This document shows, piece by piece, positions 1 through 8,779 of a stretch of 64,000 bases of DNA (its first letter is position 1; each line of letters starts with the position of its first letter). Under the pieces are notes generated by a model that did not search any database, was not told where the DNA came from, and saw only the letters and a list, made by a program, of their open reading frames with translations. A program made the translations under genes and the position numbers. This DNA is from Pararhizobium sp. GTDB taxonomy: Bacteria; Pseudomonadota; Alphaproteobacteria; Rhizobiales; Rhizobiaceae. The stretch spans positions 1 through 64,000 of the forward strand of contig JAURWE010000058.1 of NCBI GenBank assembly GCA_030655075.1, in the 5' to 3' direction.

Positions 1-1463
1 ACGATCTTGGCATGGTGGATGAAGGCCTCTTCGCCCTCTTTCATCGAGATCGAATTGACCACGGCCTTGCCCTGCAGGCCCTTGAGGCCGGCCTCGATCA
101 CCGAGAACTTCGATGAATCGACCATGACCGGGACGCGGGCAATATCCCGTACGGCGGCGATGAGATTGAGGAAGGTCACCATGGCCGCTTCCGAGTCGAG
201 CAGGCCTTCGTCCATGTTGACGTCGATGACCTGGGCGCCGTTCTCGACCTGCTCGCGGGCGATGGTCAGCGCCGCAGTGTAATCGCCGGCGGTAACAAGC
301 TTGCGGAATTTCGCCGAGCCGGTGACATTGGTGCGTTCGCCGACATTGACGAAGGGAATGTCCTTGGTCAGCGTGAAGGGTTCAAGACCCGAGAGCCGCA
401 TCTGCGGCGCAATGGTGGGAATCTGCCGCGGCGGATGTTTGGCGACGGCCGCGGCAATCGCGCGGATATGCGCCGGCGTCGAGCCGCAGCACCCCCCGAC
501 GATGTTGACGAGCCCGTCGCGGGCGAAATCCTCGATCTGTGCGGCCATTTCCTCCGGCGTCTCATCGTAGCGGCCGAATTCGTTCGGCAGTCCGGCATTC
601 GGGTAGGCGCAGACGAACGTGTCGGCGACGCTGGAAATTTCGGCCAGATGGGCGCGCATGGCATTGGCGCCGAGCGCGCAGTTGAGCCCGATGGTGAACG
701 GGTCCGCATGCCGGACCGAATGCCAGAAGGCCGTTGGCGTCTGGCCGGACAGCGTGCGGCCGGAGAGATCCGTGATCGTGCCGGAGATCATCACCGGCAG
801 TGTGACGCCCTTCTCGATGAAGATTTCCTTTGCTGCAAAAATCGCCGCCTTGGCGTTCAGCGTATCGAAGATCGTTTCGATCAGGATGATATCGGCCCCG
901 CCATCGATCAGGCCGCGCAGCTGATCGCCATAGGCAAGTCTGAGGTCGTCGAAGGAGACGGCGCGGTAACCGGGGTTGTTAACGTCAGGCGAGATCGAGG
1001 CCGTCCGGTTGGTCGGCCCGAGTGCGCCGGCGACGAAGCGCCGCCGTCCATCCACCTGTTGCGCCCGCAGACCGGCCCGGCGCGCCAGCCGCGCCCCGTC
1101 GCGGTTAAGCTCGTAAACCATGCCTTCCATGCCGTAATCGGCCTGGGCGATGGAGGTTGAGGAAAACGTATTGGTTTCGAGAATGTCGGCACCGGCGATG
1201 GCGTAGGTATAGTGGATTTCCTCGATGGCGCCGGGCTGCGTCAGCGTCAACAGGTCGTTGTTGCCCTGCTGGTGGCAATCGCAGCCACCAAACCGCTCGC
1301 CGCGAAAATGATCCTCATGAAACCCCAGCCCCTGAATCTCGGTGCCCATGGCACCGTCCATGATCAGGATGCGCTCGGACGCCGCCTGTTTCAGGGCAGC
1401 CATGACCTCACTGCCGTCAGGGGCGGGCAATGTTGCGCCAAACAGATCATCAAGGGTGGCCAT
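1..1463 (-). CDS. metH: Methionine synthase (cobalamin-dependent), N-terminal part, truncated by the window edge
   Basis: The minus-strand reading frame gives about 487 residues before leaving the window. It transfers methyl from 5-methyltetrahydrofolate to homocysteine in the cytosol. The homocysteine-binding module (about residues 30-335) carries the zinc cysteines NCALG (about 262) and GGCCGS (about 325-326). The pterin/folate module begins near residue 365 with NVGERTNVTGS. The cobalamin and activation domains would lie to the left. I chose the ATG at 1463 (MATLDDLFG); its ribosome binding site is weak. A 20-bp palindrome lies 47 bp upstream of the start and probably regulates it. The family call is secure; completeness of the gene cannot be judged. 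Confidence 0.95.
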   Translation of the reverse strand, partial: MATLDDLFGATLPAPDGSEVMAALKQAASERILIMDGAMGTEIQGLGFHEDHFRGERFGGCDCHQQGNNDLLTLTQPGAIEEIHYTYAIAGADILETNTFSSTSIAQADYGMEGMVYELNRDGARLARRAGLRAQQVDGRRRFVAGALGPTNRTASISPDVNNPGYRAVSFDDLRLAYGDQLRGLIDGGADIILIETIFDTLNAKAAIFAAKEIFIEKGVTLPVMISGTITDLSGRTLSGQTPTAFWHSVRHADPFTIGLNCALGANAMRAHLAEISSVADTFVCAYPNAGLPNEFGRYDETPEEMAAQIEDFARDGLVNIVGGCCGSTPAHIRAIAAAVAKHPPRQIPTIAPQMRLSGLEPFTLTKDIPFVNVGERTNVTGSAKFRKLVTAGDYTAALTIAREQVENGAQVIDVNMDEGLLDSEAAMVTFLNLIAAVRDIARVPVMVDSSKFSVIEAGLKGLQGKAVVNSISMKEGEEAFIHHAKI

Positions 1464-1510
1464 GGCGGGTTCCAATTCCAAAAGCGACAAAAGACTGGCG
1501 TGATTCAGTC

Positions 1511-1530
1511 ACATAAAGATATCTTTATGT
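1511..1530. promoter_or_regulatory. Perfect 20-bp palindrome upstream of metH, SahR/ArsR-type operator candidate
   Basis: The sequence reads ACATAAAGAT then ATCTTTATGT, a perfect 10+10 bp dyad centred on AT, 47 bp upstream of the metH start. From memory, operators of the ArsR-family S-adenosylhomocysteine sensor SahR in proteobacteria have a very similar ATAAAGATATCTTTAT core and sit before metH, metF and ahcY genes. The palindrome is seen directly; assignment to SahR is inference. No SahR gene is in this window. Confidence 0.7.
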
Positions 1531-1568
1531 CAATATGTCTTTTGGAGATAGCGGATGGGGAATGCAAA

Positions 1569-1597
1569 GAGCCCTGAGGACAAAATCCTCTGGGCTC
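1569..1597 (-). terminator. Stem-loop after the HbpS/UPF0303-like gene
   Basis: GAGCCCTGAGG (1569-1579) pairs with CCTCTGGGCTC (1587-1597), 10 of 11 positions, around a 7-nt loop. Read on the minus strand it follows the stop of the 1638-2135 gene by about 40 nt and is followed by a short T-containing stretch (CTCTTTGCATT). The T-run is weak, so this is only a plausible terminator separating that gene from metH. Confidence 0.45.
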
Positions 1598-1637
1598 AGA
1601 CATAAACAGCAATTTCGGCGCTCAGGCGGCCGGGCGT

Positions 1638-2135
1638 TCAGGCGTCGGCCAGCTTCAGGCTCGCCAGATCCTTGCCGAGCAGCGTGACCAGCGCCTCCAC
1701 CACCAGATTGTGGTCGTCGCGCTGTGGCAGGCCGGAGACGGTGACTGCGCCGACGCAGCCTGTTCCCTTGACCATGATCGGGAAGCAGCCGCCATGCGGC
1801 GTATAATCCGCATCCGGCAAGGTCAGCTTTTCATACAGCGTCAGTCCGATCTGCTTCAGCCAGAGGCCGGCCCAGTAGCTGCTCTTGTAAAGCCTGAGAA
1901 CAAGATTGCGCTTGCGCCGGATCCAGCTGGCATTGTCGGCGGTCGCCCCTTCAAAGGCGCAGAAAAACACCTGCATGCCGTTGAGATGAACATCGATGGC
2001 GACGGCCAGGCCCCGCGCACCCGCCATCTGCTGCAGCAGTTGACCGAGCTCCCGCGCTTTCGCCATATCGAACGCATCGAACTGCAACTGGCGTTCCTGC
2101 TCGGCCAGCTTGGCCAGATCATCGTCGAGACTCAT
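1638..2135 (-). CDS. UPF0303 / HbpS-like (GlcG-type heme-degrading domain) protein
   Basis: A 165-residue protein with the single-domain GlcG/HbpS (DUF336) fold pattern typical of the UPF0303 family: an N-terminal helical stretch, a central MARELGQLL-like helix, and the late glycine-rich segment HGGCFPIMVKGTGCVGAVTVSGLP. Members are often labelled heme-degrading proteins, but the enzymatic role of this subgroup is not settled. I placed the start at ATG 2135 (MSLDDDL), preceded by GGAG at good spacing; an upstream TTG at 2156 overlaps the end of the preceding gene and lacks a site. It follows the ROK kinase by 17 bp, so the two are probably co-transcribed. Confidence 0.8.
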   Translation of the reverse strand: MSLDDDLAKLAEQERQLQFDAFDMAKARELGQLLQQMAGARGLAVAIDVHLNGMQVFFCAFEGATADNASWIRRKRNLVLRLYKSSYWAGLWLKQIGLTLYEKLTLPDADYTPHGGCFPIMVKGTGCVGAVTVSGLPQRDDHNLVVEALVTLLGKDLASLKLADA

Positions 2136-2152
2136 GTTGCTTCTCCGAGGCG

Positions 2153-3049
2153 TCAATTCTTCCAGAGCCAGGCGGCGCCGCGCACACCGGAACTGTCGCC
2201 ATGCACAGCCTTGCGGATCGGCGTTTCGAAGCTGCTGCCAAACACGTATTTTTCGATCAGCGGCGGCAATTCGTCATAGATTTCATCGACATTGGACATG
2301 CCACCGCCGAGTACATAGACATCCGGATCGACGATATTGGTGAGCAGCGCCAGGCTGCGCGCCAGCCGGTCGGTGAACCGCGCATAGACGGCACCGGCCA
2401 CGGGATCGCCATTGCGCTTGTCGGAAATGATGTCACGACCACGCCGGTCGATGCCGGTCGTCAGCCTGTAGTCGAGCTCCAGGCCCGTGCCGCAGGCATA
2501 CATATCAAGGCAGCCGTGTTTGCCGCACCAGCACTTGTGCCCGGGAAATTCCTCCGCCTTCATCCAGGGCAGCGGATAGTGGCCGATCTCGGCGGCAAAT
2601 CCCTGGTGGCCCGCGTGGACCTGCTTGTCGATGGCCAGCCCGCCGCCATGACCGGTGCCGATGATGATGCCGAAGACGACATTGCTGTCGCTCCCCGCTC
2701 CATCCACGGCCTCGGATATCGCCAGGCAATTGGCATCATTGGCCAGACGCACGCGCCGCCCCAGCATGGCTTCGAGATCGTGGCGCAGGGGCTTGCCATT
2801 GAGAAGGACGGCGTTGGAATTGCGCACGAGGCCGCTCAGCGGCGAAGGGCTGCCGGGAATGCCGATGCCGATCGACCCCTGTTCACCAGTCGTCGCCTCG
2901 GCCGCGCTCACCAGGTCGGAAACGGCACGAATACAATCCTCATAGCTGCCGGACGGTGTCGCCACCCGGTGCCGCGCCTGAGTCGCGCCATCACGATCCA
3001 GCGCGATGACCTCCATTTTCGTACCGCCCCAGTCGATGCCGATATACAT
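2153..3049 (-). CDS. ROK-family sugar kinase (fructokinase-like)
   Basis: A 298-residue ROK kinase that would phosphorylate a hexose with ATP in the cytosol. Seen: the N-terminal phosphate-binding DWGGTK (6-11), the catalytic Asp in LANDANC (D105), the IGTGHGGG ATP-binding loop (about 130-137), and the ROK zinc motif with His157 and Cys173, Cys175 and Cys180. Length is normal for ROK proteins without a DNA-binding domain, so it is an enzyme and not a repressor. Rhizobial homologues are annotated as fructokinase (Mak-like), but N-acetylglucosamine or glucose specificity cannot be excluded. It runs directly into the HbpS-like gene. Confidence 0.85.
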   Translation of the reverse strand: MYIGIDWGGTKMEVIALDRDGATQARHRVATPSGSYEDCIRAVSDLVSAAEATTGEQGSIGIGIPGSPSPLSGLVRNSNAVLLNGKPLRHDLEAMLGRRVRLANDANCLAISEAVDGAGSDSNVVFGIIIGTGHGGGLAIDKQVHAGHQGFAAEIGHYPLPWMKAEEFPGHKCWCGKHGCLDMYACGTGLELDYRLTTGIDRRGRDIISDKRNGDPVAGAVYARFTDRLARSLALLTNIVDPDVYVLGGGMSNVDEIYDELPPLIEKYVFGSSFETPIRKAVHGDSSGVRGAAWLWKN

Positions 3050-3152
3050 GCTGAATGATGATCTTCGCGTTGTTTCAAGCCGGAAACGATATCTAGAGCA
3101 GATCGCTTTGAAACGGAAGCATTGCGCCCCTGTCTTTTATCCACAGAACAAC

Positions 3153-3174
3153 AAAAAACCTCGCCGAAGCGAGG
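3153..3174 (-). terminator. Intrinsic terminator of the atp operon
   Basis: On the minus strand a perfect 6-bp stem CCTCGC / GCGAGG with a TTCG tetraloop (3159-3174) is followed immediately by six T (3158-3153). It lies about 30 bp beyond the atpC stop and is one of the clearest intrinsic terminators in the window. Confidence 0.9.
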
Positions 3175-3202
3175 TCTGTATGCGTGTCCAGCACGTGTCC
3201 GA

Positions 3203-3613
3203 TCAGGCCGGCATGACGATGCCGTTGAGGTCGGTCAACTGGCCGAGATACTGCTCGAGGCGCGACTTGTTTTCGTCGCCGACAGCATTGTCGAGTTCGG
3301 CCCTGGCAACTTCGATCCGCTTGGCGAAATCATCCTTGGAGACTTCGTCGATATGCAAGGCCGATTCAGCCAGCAGCGTGCAGCCGGTCGGGATGATGTC
3401 GGCAAAACCGCCGAAAACCACGTATCGATCCGTTTTGCCGCTCGACGACTTCACAGTAACGACACCAGGCTTGATGGTGGTCATTGTCGGGGCATGGTTC
3501 GCCATGACCGTCATTTCGCCATCTGTCGCGGGGATGACGACTTCGCTCACCTGCTCCGAGAGGAGCAGACGTTCCGGAGAAACAAGCTCGAAATTGAAAT
3601 CAGCCATAATCAT
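3203..3613 (-). CDS. atpC: F1F0 ATP synthase epsilon subunit
   Basis: About 136 residues, normal for AtpC. The N-terminal beta-sandwich is recognisable from FNFELVSPERLLLSEQVSEVV and GEMTVMANHAPTMTTIKPG, followed by the C-terminal helical hairpin (KRIEVARAELDNAVGDENKSRLEQ) that regulates ATPase activity. It is part of the central stalk of the F1 motor at the inner membrane. Two starts are possible: ATG 3613 (MIMAD) and ATG 3607 (MADFNF), which fits homologues equally well. It is last in atpHAGDC, 125 bp after atpD and before the intrinsic terminator. Confidence 0.96.
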   Translation of the reverse strand: MIMADFNFELVSPERLLLSEQVSEVVIPATDGEMTVMANHAPTMTTIKPGVVTVKSSSGKTDRYVVFGGFADIIPTGCTLLAESALHIDEVSKDDFAKRIEVARAELDNAVGDENKSRLEQYLGQLTDLNGIVMPA

Positions 3614-3738
3614 TCGCTTCTTTTGACGCTACCGGCAAACAACCGCCGGCAGAATATCCGATCAGCTTCGACCGAACCAGAGGACCGGCGAAACACCTGA
3701 AAGATCATGGCGCCGAGGGGCGCCACGATCCAAGGTCA

Positions 3739-5388
3739 TCAAGCGGCTTCGGCAGCCAGGCGCTTCGCCTTCTCGATCGCTTCATCGATCGAACCGACCA
3801 TGTAGAAGGCAGCTTCCGGCAGGTGATCATACTCGCCGTTGACGAGCCCCTTGAAGCCCTTGATCGTGTCGGCCAGATCGACCAGCTTGCCCGGCGAACC
3901 GGTGAAGACTTCGGCCACGAAGAACGGCTGCGACAGGAAGCGCTCGATCTTGCGTGCGCGGGCCACGGCAACCTTGTCCTCTTCCGACAGCTCGTCCATC
4001 CCGAGGATGGCGATGATGTCCTGAAGCGACTTGTAGCGCTGCAAGGTCGTCTGAACCCGGCGGGAGACTTCGTAGTGTTCTTCGCCGACGATCATCGGGT
4101 CGAGCATGCGCGAGGTGGAGTCGAGCGGGTCAACGGCCGGATAGATGCCCTTTTCGGCGATCGAGCGCGACAGAACGGTCGTCGCGTCCAGGTGGGCGAA
4201 CGATGTTGCAGGCGCCGGGTCGGTCAAGTCGTCGGCCGGGACGTAGATGGCCTGAACCGAGGTGATCGAACCCTTGGTCGTCGTGGTGATGCGTTCCTGC
4301 ATCTGGCCCATGTCGGTCGCGAGCGTCGGCTGATAGCCCACGGCCGAAGGAATACGGCCGAGAAGAGCCGACACTTCGGAACCCGCCTGGGTGAAGCGGA
4401 AGATGTTGTCCACGAAGAACAGAACGTCCTGGCCTTCGTCACGGAACTGCTCGGCGATCGTCAGACCGGTCAGCGCGACGCGGGCACGGGCGCCCGGAGG
4501 TTCGTTCATCTGGCCGTAAACGAGAGCAGCCTTGGAGCCTTCGCCACCGCCGTGCTTGTTCACGCCTGATTCGATCATTTCGTGGTAAAGGTCGTTGCCT
4601 TCGCGGGTACGTTCACCCACGCCGGCGAAGACCGAGTAACCACCGTGCGCCTTGGCGACGTTGTTGATAAGTTCCATGATGAGAACGGTCTTGCCAACGC
4701 CGGCACCGCCGAACAGGCCGATCTTGCCGCCCTTTGCGTAAGGGGCCAAGAGGTCGACGACCTTGATGCCGGTGACGAGAATTTCAGCTTCCGTCGACTG
4801 TTCGACATAGGAAGGAGCGTCCTGATGGATCGAGCGCTTGCCCGATGTGACCAGCGGACCAGCCTCGTCAACCGGCTCGCCGATGACGTTCATGATGCGG
4901 CCGAGCGTTTCCAGACCCACCGGAACGGTGATCGGAGCGCCGGTATCGACGACGCGCTGGCCGCGAACCAGACCTTCGGTCGAGTCCATGGCGATCGTGC
5001 GAACGGCGTTTTCACCGAGGTGCTGGGCAACTTCGAGAACAAGGCGGTTGCCGTTGTTGTCGGTTTCCAGAGCGTTCAGGATCTTCGGGAGCTGGCCTTC
5101 TTCGAAGGTCACGTCCACAACGGCGCCGATAACCTGCGTCACGCGGCCGACCGAACCGGTCGCCGTCATGCCGATGGCACCCGACGAAGCAGCCTTTGCC
5201 TTGGCGGCCGGCGCTGTCTTTGCAGCAGCCGTTACCTTGGCACCGGCAGCGGCCTTGGCCGGCGCTGCTGCCTTTGCAGGCGTCGAAGCCTTTACCGACG
5301 CAACAGCCTTCGCAGGCGCGGCTTCCTTGACCACTGCCGCAGCTTTGGTCACCTTCGTCGTGTCTTTCGGGGTAGCTGCCTTAGCCAT
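3739..5388 (-). CDS. atpD: F1F0 ATP synthase beta subunit with Ala/Lys/Pro-rich N-terminal extension
   Basis: Catalytic beta subunit, 549 residues against about 470-480 in most bacteria. The P-loop GGAGVGKT is at 227-234, followed by GERTREGND and the catalytic FFVDNIFRFTQAG and DPAPATSFAHLD segments. The extra length is all N-terminal: residues 2 to about 76 are low complexity, with repeated AKAA/PAKA units resembling histone H1-like tails, and the conserved beta-barrel starts near residue 79 (GSVGRVTQVIGAVVDV). From memory, Brucella AtpD has a comparable tail, so it is a lineage feature and not a frame error. It sits between atpG (24 bp upstream) and atpC. Confidence 0.97.
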   Translation of the reverse strand: MAKAATPKDTTKVTKAAAVVKEAAPAKAVASVKASTPAKAAAPAKAAAGAKVTAAAKTAPAAKAKAASSGAIGMTATGSVGRVTQVIGAVVDVTFEEGQLPKILNALETDNNGNRLVLEVAQHLGENAVRTIAMDSTEGLVRGQRVVDTGAPITVPVGLETLGRIMNVIGEPVDEAGPLVTSGKRSIHQDAPSYVEQSTEAEILVTGIKVVDLLAPYAKGGKIGLFGGAGVGKTVLIMELINNVAKAHGGYSVFAGVGERTREGNDLYHEMIESGVNKHGGGEGSKAALVYGQMNEPPGARARVALTGLTIAEQFRDEGQDVLFFVDNIFRFTQAGSEVSALLGRIPSAVGYQPTLATDMGQMQERITTTTKGSITSVQAIYVPADDLTDPAPATSFAHLDATTVLSRSIAEKGIYPAVDPLDSTSRMLDPMIVGEEHYEVSRRVQTTLQRYKSLQDIIAILGMDELSEEDKVAVARARKIERFLSQPFFVAEVFTGSPGKLVDLADTIKGFKGLVNGEYDHLPEAAFYMVGSIDEAIEKAKRLAAEAA

Positions 5389-5412
5389 GATTCTTACCCT
5401 CTTTCCGTAACC

Positions 5413-6297
5413 TTAGAGCGCTTCCGCGCCCGAAATGATTTCAATGAGTTCCTTGGTGATCTGCGCCTGACGCTGACGGTTGTAGGAAAGCGTCAGCTTG
5501 TTGATCATCTCACCGGCGTTGCGCGTGGCGTTGTCCATCGCGCTCATTTTCGCACCCATCTCGCCTGCAACATTTTCCAGGAGCGCCCGGAACACCTGCA
5601 CCGAGATGTTGCGCGGTATAAGATCGCTCAGGATTGCAGCGGCATCGGGTTCGTATTCGTAGACGGAGGCAGCCGACGTACCGGCAGCCGCCGCATCGCT
5701 CGGCACCGAGGCCGGGACGAGCTGCAGCGCGGTCGGAACCTGGCTGATGACCGACTTGAATTCGGAATAGAACAGTGTGCAGACGTCGAACTCGCCCTTT
5801 TCGAACAGTCCGATGATCTTGCGGCCGATCGCATCGGCATTGTCGAATCCGACGCGCTTGACTTCGCGCAGGTCGACGCGGTCGATGATCAGCGAAGCAA
5901 ATTCGCGGCGCAGGATATCGTAACCCTTCTTGCCGACGCAGATGATTTTGACCGTCTTGCCGGCGGCCAGAAGCTTGCGCGTATGATCGCGGGCAAAGCG
6001 GGCGATCTGCGAGTTGAAGCCGCCGCAAAGACCGCGTTCGGCCGTGCAGACGACAAGCAGATGCACATCGTCCTTGCCGGTGCCGGTCATCAGGCGCGGT
6101 GCGCTGTCATCCGTGCCGACCGCTTCCGCGATATTGGCCAGAACGACACCCATGCGCTGCGAATAGGGCCGGGCTGCTTCAGCAGCTTCCTGCGCACGGC
6201 GAAGCTTCGCCGCAGCGACCATTTTCATCGCCTTGGTGATCTTCTGTGTCGCCTTGACGGAGGCGATCCTGTTTTTCAGATCCTTTAGTGAAGGCAT
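5413..6297 (-). CDS. atpG: F1F0 ATP synthase gamma subunit
   Basis: A 294-residue gamma subunit, the rotating shaft of F1. Diagnostic parts are the N-terminal helix MPSLKDLKNRIASVKATQKITKAMKMVAAAKLRRAQ and the C-terminal helix MDNATRNAGEMINKLTLSYNRQRQAQITKELIEIISGA, which pair as a coiled coil inside the alpha3beta3 ring. The middle Rossmann-like part contains VVCTAERGLCGGFNSQI. It lies between atpA (123 bp) and atpD (24 bp) in the standard order. Confidence 0.97.
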   Translation of the reverse strand: MPSLKDLKNRIASVKATQKITKAMKMVAAAKLRRAQEAAEAARPYSQRMGVVLANIAEAVGTDDSAPRLMTGTGKDDVHLLVVCTAERGLCGGFNSQIARFARDHTRKLLAAGKTVKIICVGKKGYDILRREFASLIIDRVDLREVKRVGFDNADAIGRKIIGLFEKGEFDVCTLFYSEFKSVISQVPTALQLVPASVPSDAAAAGTSAASVYEYEPDAAAILSDLIPRNISVQVFRALLENVAGEMGAKMSAMDNATRNAGEMINKLTLSYNRQRQAQITKELIEIISGAEAL

Positions 6298-6420
6298 CCG
6301 TTTTCCGTCCTATGACACGATCCGCATATCCGATCTTGCGGACACATGGCATGCGTGAATTCTAAGTTCCAGCACTGCCTTGCGCGGCCTTTCGGACGCA
6401 CAAGGCAAAAAGTGAACCAA

Positions 6421-7950
6421 TCAGGCGAAGGACTTCGAGAAAGCGTCGAGAGATGCCTTCAGCTTGCCCCGGACGTCGTCGCTCAGCGCCTTGTCCTTGC
6501 GGATGGAGTCGAGAATGTCCTTGCCTTCCGAATGCATGTAGGAAAGCAGGCCCTTCTCGAACTTGCCGACCTGATTGACGGCGATCTTGTCGAGGTAACC
6601 GTTCACACCGGCAAAGATCACAACAACCTGTTCTTCGGTCTTCAGCGGCGAGAACTGCGGCTGCTTCAGAAGTTCGGTCAGGCGTGCACCACGGTTCAGC
6701 AGGCGCTGCGTCGCAGCGTCAAGGTCGGAACCGAACTGGGCGAAGGCCGCCATTTCACGATACTGGGCGAGCTCGCCCTTGATCGAACCGGCAACCTGCT
6801 TCATCGCCTTGACCTGAGCGGCAGAACCCACGCGGGAAACCGACAGACCGACGTTCACCGCTGGGCGGATGCCCTGATAGAACAGATCGGTTTCAAGGAA
6901 GATCTGACCGTCGGTGATCGAGATCACGTTGGTCGGAATGAAGGCCGAAACGTCATTGCCCTGCGTTTCGATGACCGGCAGAGCGGTCAGCGAACCGGCG
7001 CCATTGGCGTCCGACAGCTTGGCAGCGCGTTCGAGAAGGCGCGAGTGAAGATAGAAGACGTCGCCCGGATAGGCTTCGCGGCCTGGGGGACGGCGCAGCA
7101 GCAGCGACATCTGACGGTAGGACACGGCCTGCTTCGACAGGTCGTCGTAACCGATAAGAGCGTGCATGCCGTTGTCACGGAAGTATTCGCCCATCGCGCA
7201 ACCGGCGAATGGTGCGAGATACTGCATCGGAGCCGGATCGGACGCGGTTGCAGCAACGATGATCGAATACTGCAGCGCGCCGCGTTCTTCCAGAACCTTC
7301 ACGAACTGGGCGACCGTCGAGCGCTTCTGGCCGATGGCCACATAGACGCAATACAGCTTCTCGCCGTCAGGACCATTGTCGTGAATGGCCTTCTGGTTAA
7401 GGATCGTGTCGAGGATGATGGCGGTCTTGCCGGTCTGGCGGTCGCCGATGACCAGCTCGCGCTGGCCGCGGCCGACCGGGATCAGGGCGTCGATGGCCTT
7501 GAGGCCCGTCGACATCGGCTCATGAACCGACTTGCGCGGAATGATGCCCGGAGCCTTGACGTCAACGCGCGAGCGCTGCTTGGCATTGATCGGGCCCTTG
7601 CCGTCGATCGGGTTGCCGAGCGCGTCGACGACGCGGCCGAGCAGTTCCGGACCTACAGGAACGTCAACGATGGAACCGGTCCGCTTGACCGTGTCGCCTT
7701 CCTTGATGTCACGGTCGGCACCGAAGATAACCACACCGACATTGTCGGCTTCAAGGTTAAGGGCCATGCCGCGAATGCCGCCGGGGAACTCGACCATTTC
7801 ACCGGCCTGGACATTGTCCAGACCATAGACGCGGGCGATACCGTCACCGACAGAAAGCACCTGGCCGACCTCGGAGACTTCCGCCTCTTTGCCGAAATTT
7901 TTAATCTGATCTTTTAGAATTGCGGAAATTTCCGCGGCGCGGATATCCAT
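6421..7950 (-). CDS. atpA: F1F0 ATP synthase alpha subunit
   Basis: A 509-residue alpha subunit of normal length. The P-loop GDRQTGKT lies at 169-176; the N-terminal beta-barrel (VLSVGDGIARVYGLDNVQAGEM) and the visual-type signature PAVNVGLSVSRVGSAAQ are intact. It binds nucleotide non-catalytically and forms the hexamer with beta. Its start codon overlaps the atpH stop, an arrangement suggesting translational coupling of the peripheral-stalk subunit and alpha. Confidence 0.98.
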   Translation of the reverse strand: MDIRAAEISAILKDQIKNFGKEAEVSEVGQVLSVGDGIARVYGLDNVQAGEMVEFPGGIRGMALNLEADNVGVVIFGADRDIKEGDTVKRTGSIVDVPVGPELLGRVVDALGNPIDGKGPINAKQRSRVDVKAPGIIPRKSVHEPMSTGLKAIDALIPVGRGQRELVIGDRQTGKTAIILDTILNQKAIHDNGPDGEKLYCVYVAIGQKRSTVAQFVKVLEERGALQYSIIVAATASDPAPMQYLAPFAGCAMGEYFRDNGMHALIGYDDLSKQAVSYRQMSLLLRRPPGREAYPGDVFYLHSRLLERAAKLSDANGAGSLTALPVIETQGNDVSAFIPTNVISITDGQIFLETDLFYQGIRPAVNVGLSVSRVGSAAQVKAMKQVAGSIKGELAQYREMAAFAQFGSDLDAATQRLLNRGARLTELLKQPQFSPLKTEEQVVVIFAGVNGYLDKIAVNQVGKFEKGLLSYMHSEGKDILDSIRKDKALSDDVRGKLKASLDAFSKSFA

Positions 7951-8516
7951 CAGCCGACCTCTTTCAGTGCAAGCTTAAGGGTAGAAAGCTTTGTGCGAAG
8001 GGAAGTGTCAATCTGGCGCGAACCGACCTTGACGATCAGGCCACCGAGGATTGACGGATCGACAGTGACGTTGAACGCCACGTCTTTGCCGGTGACGCCC
8101 TTGAGCGCCGCCTTCAATTCTGTTGTCTGCGCTGCTGTGAGCGCATGAGCCGAAGTAACTTCGGCCGAAATTTCACCGCGATGACGGGCTGCGAGAATCC
8201 GGTAAGTCCTGACGATGCCGGGAACGGCAAAGAGGCGCCGGTTGCGCGCGACGACCTTGAGGAAATTGCCGACAAGACCCGAAATGCCGGCCTTGGCGGC
8301 GACGGCGGAAACGGCCTTGAACTGGTCTTCGGAGGAGAACACCGGGCTGACGATCAGACGCTTCAGATCATCGCTGCCGTCGATCATCGCCTGGAAACGG
8401 TCGAGATCAGAACCAACGCTTTCGATCGACCCTGCTTCGAGCGCGAGATCGAAAAGCGAAGAGGCATATCGTTCTGCAACACCGGAAATAAGCTGGGATG
8501 TGTCTGCCACGGGCAC
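7950..8516 (-). CDS. atpH: F1F0 ATP synthase delta subunit (OSCP)
   Basis: A 188-residue delta/OSCP subunit that ties F1 to the peripheral stalk. The start GTG at 8516 (VPVADTSQLISGVAERYASSLFDLALE) was chosen because it gives normal family length, matches rhizobial N termini and has an AGAGAGAAG stretch just upstream; the frame stays open for another 38 codons with sequence unlike the family. The C-terminal segment VDPSILGGLIVKVGSRQIDTSLRTKL is the conserved OSCP signature. It is first in the F1 operon; the 263 bp before it must hold the operon promoter, but I see no convincing -35/-10 pair there. F0 genes are not in the window. Confidence 0.93.
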   Translation of the reverse strand: MPVADTSQLISGVAERYASSLFDLALEAGSIESVGSDLDRFQAMIDGSDDLKRLIVSPVFSSEDQFKAVSAVAAKAGISGLVGNFLKVVARNRRLFAVPGIVRTYRILAARHRGEISAEVTSAHALTAAQTTELKAALKGVTGKDVAFNVTVDPSILGGLIVKVGSRQIDTSLRTKLSTLKLALKEVG

Positions 8517-8779
8517 ACGCTTCTCTCTTTTTAATTCTTGAATTTTGGCAGCCAGCAGGCTGAAAAGCCAATATCTTGAATTTGTTGCGGTATTTTTCAG
8601 GCTTTGCAAGCATTTTCGCCCGCATTCCAACGTTTCGCGGTTCGTCTAGCATAGGATATCTGGACTCGCAACACGCCAAGGGCAGGAATGCGGCAGAAGT
8701 GGAGTGTTCGGGAAGATTTTTTAGCCCAAACGGATTTGAGCACTATTAAAGATGCTTTTTCAGCGCCCCATTTTACTGG

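Noticed and set aside
3090..3125. The CTAGAGCAGATCGC... stretch upstream of the ROK kinase as a copy of a rhizobial interspersed repeat
   Set aside because: It is faintly like a common rhizobial intergenic element, but I cannot find a second copy in the window to support the claim.
5165..5388. The Ala/Lys-rich start of atpD as a separate small gene or a frameshift product
   Set aside because: It is in frame with the beta subunit with no stop or second ribosome site between them, and a similar tail is recalled in Brucella.
4582..6288. A 568-codon open frame on the plus strand opposite atpD and atpG
   Set aside because: Shadow frame of highly conserved genes; no recognisable domain and no ribosome site.
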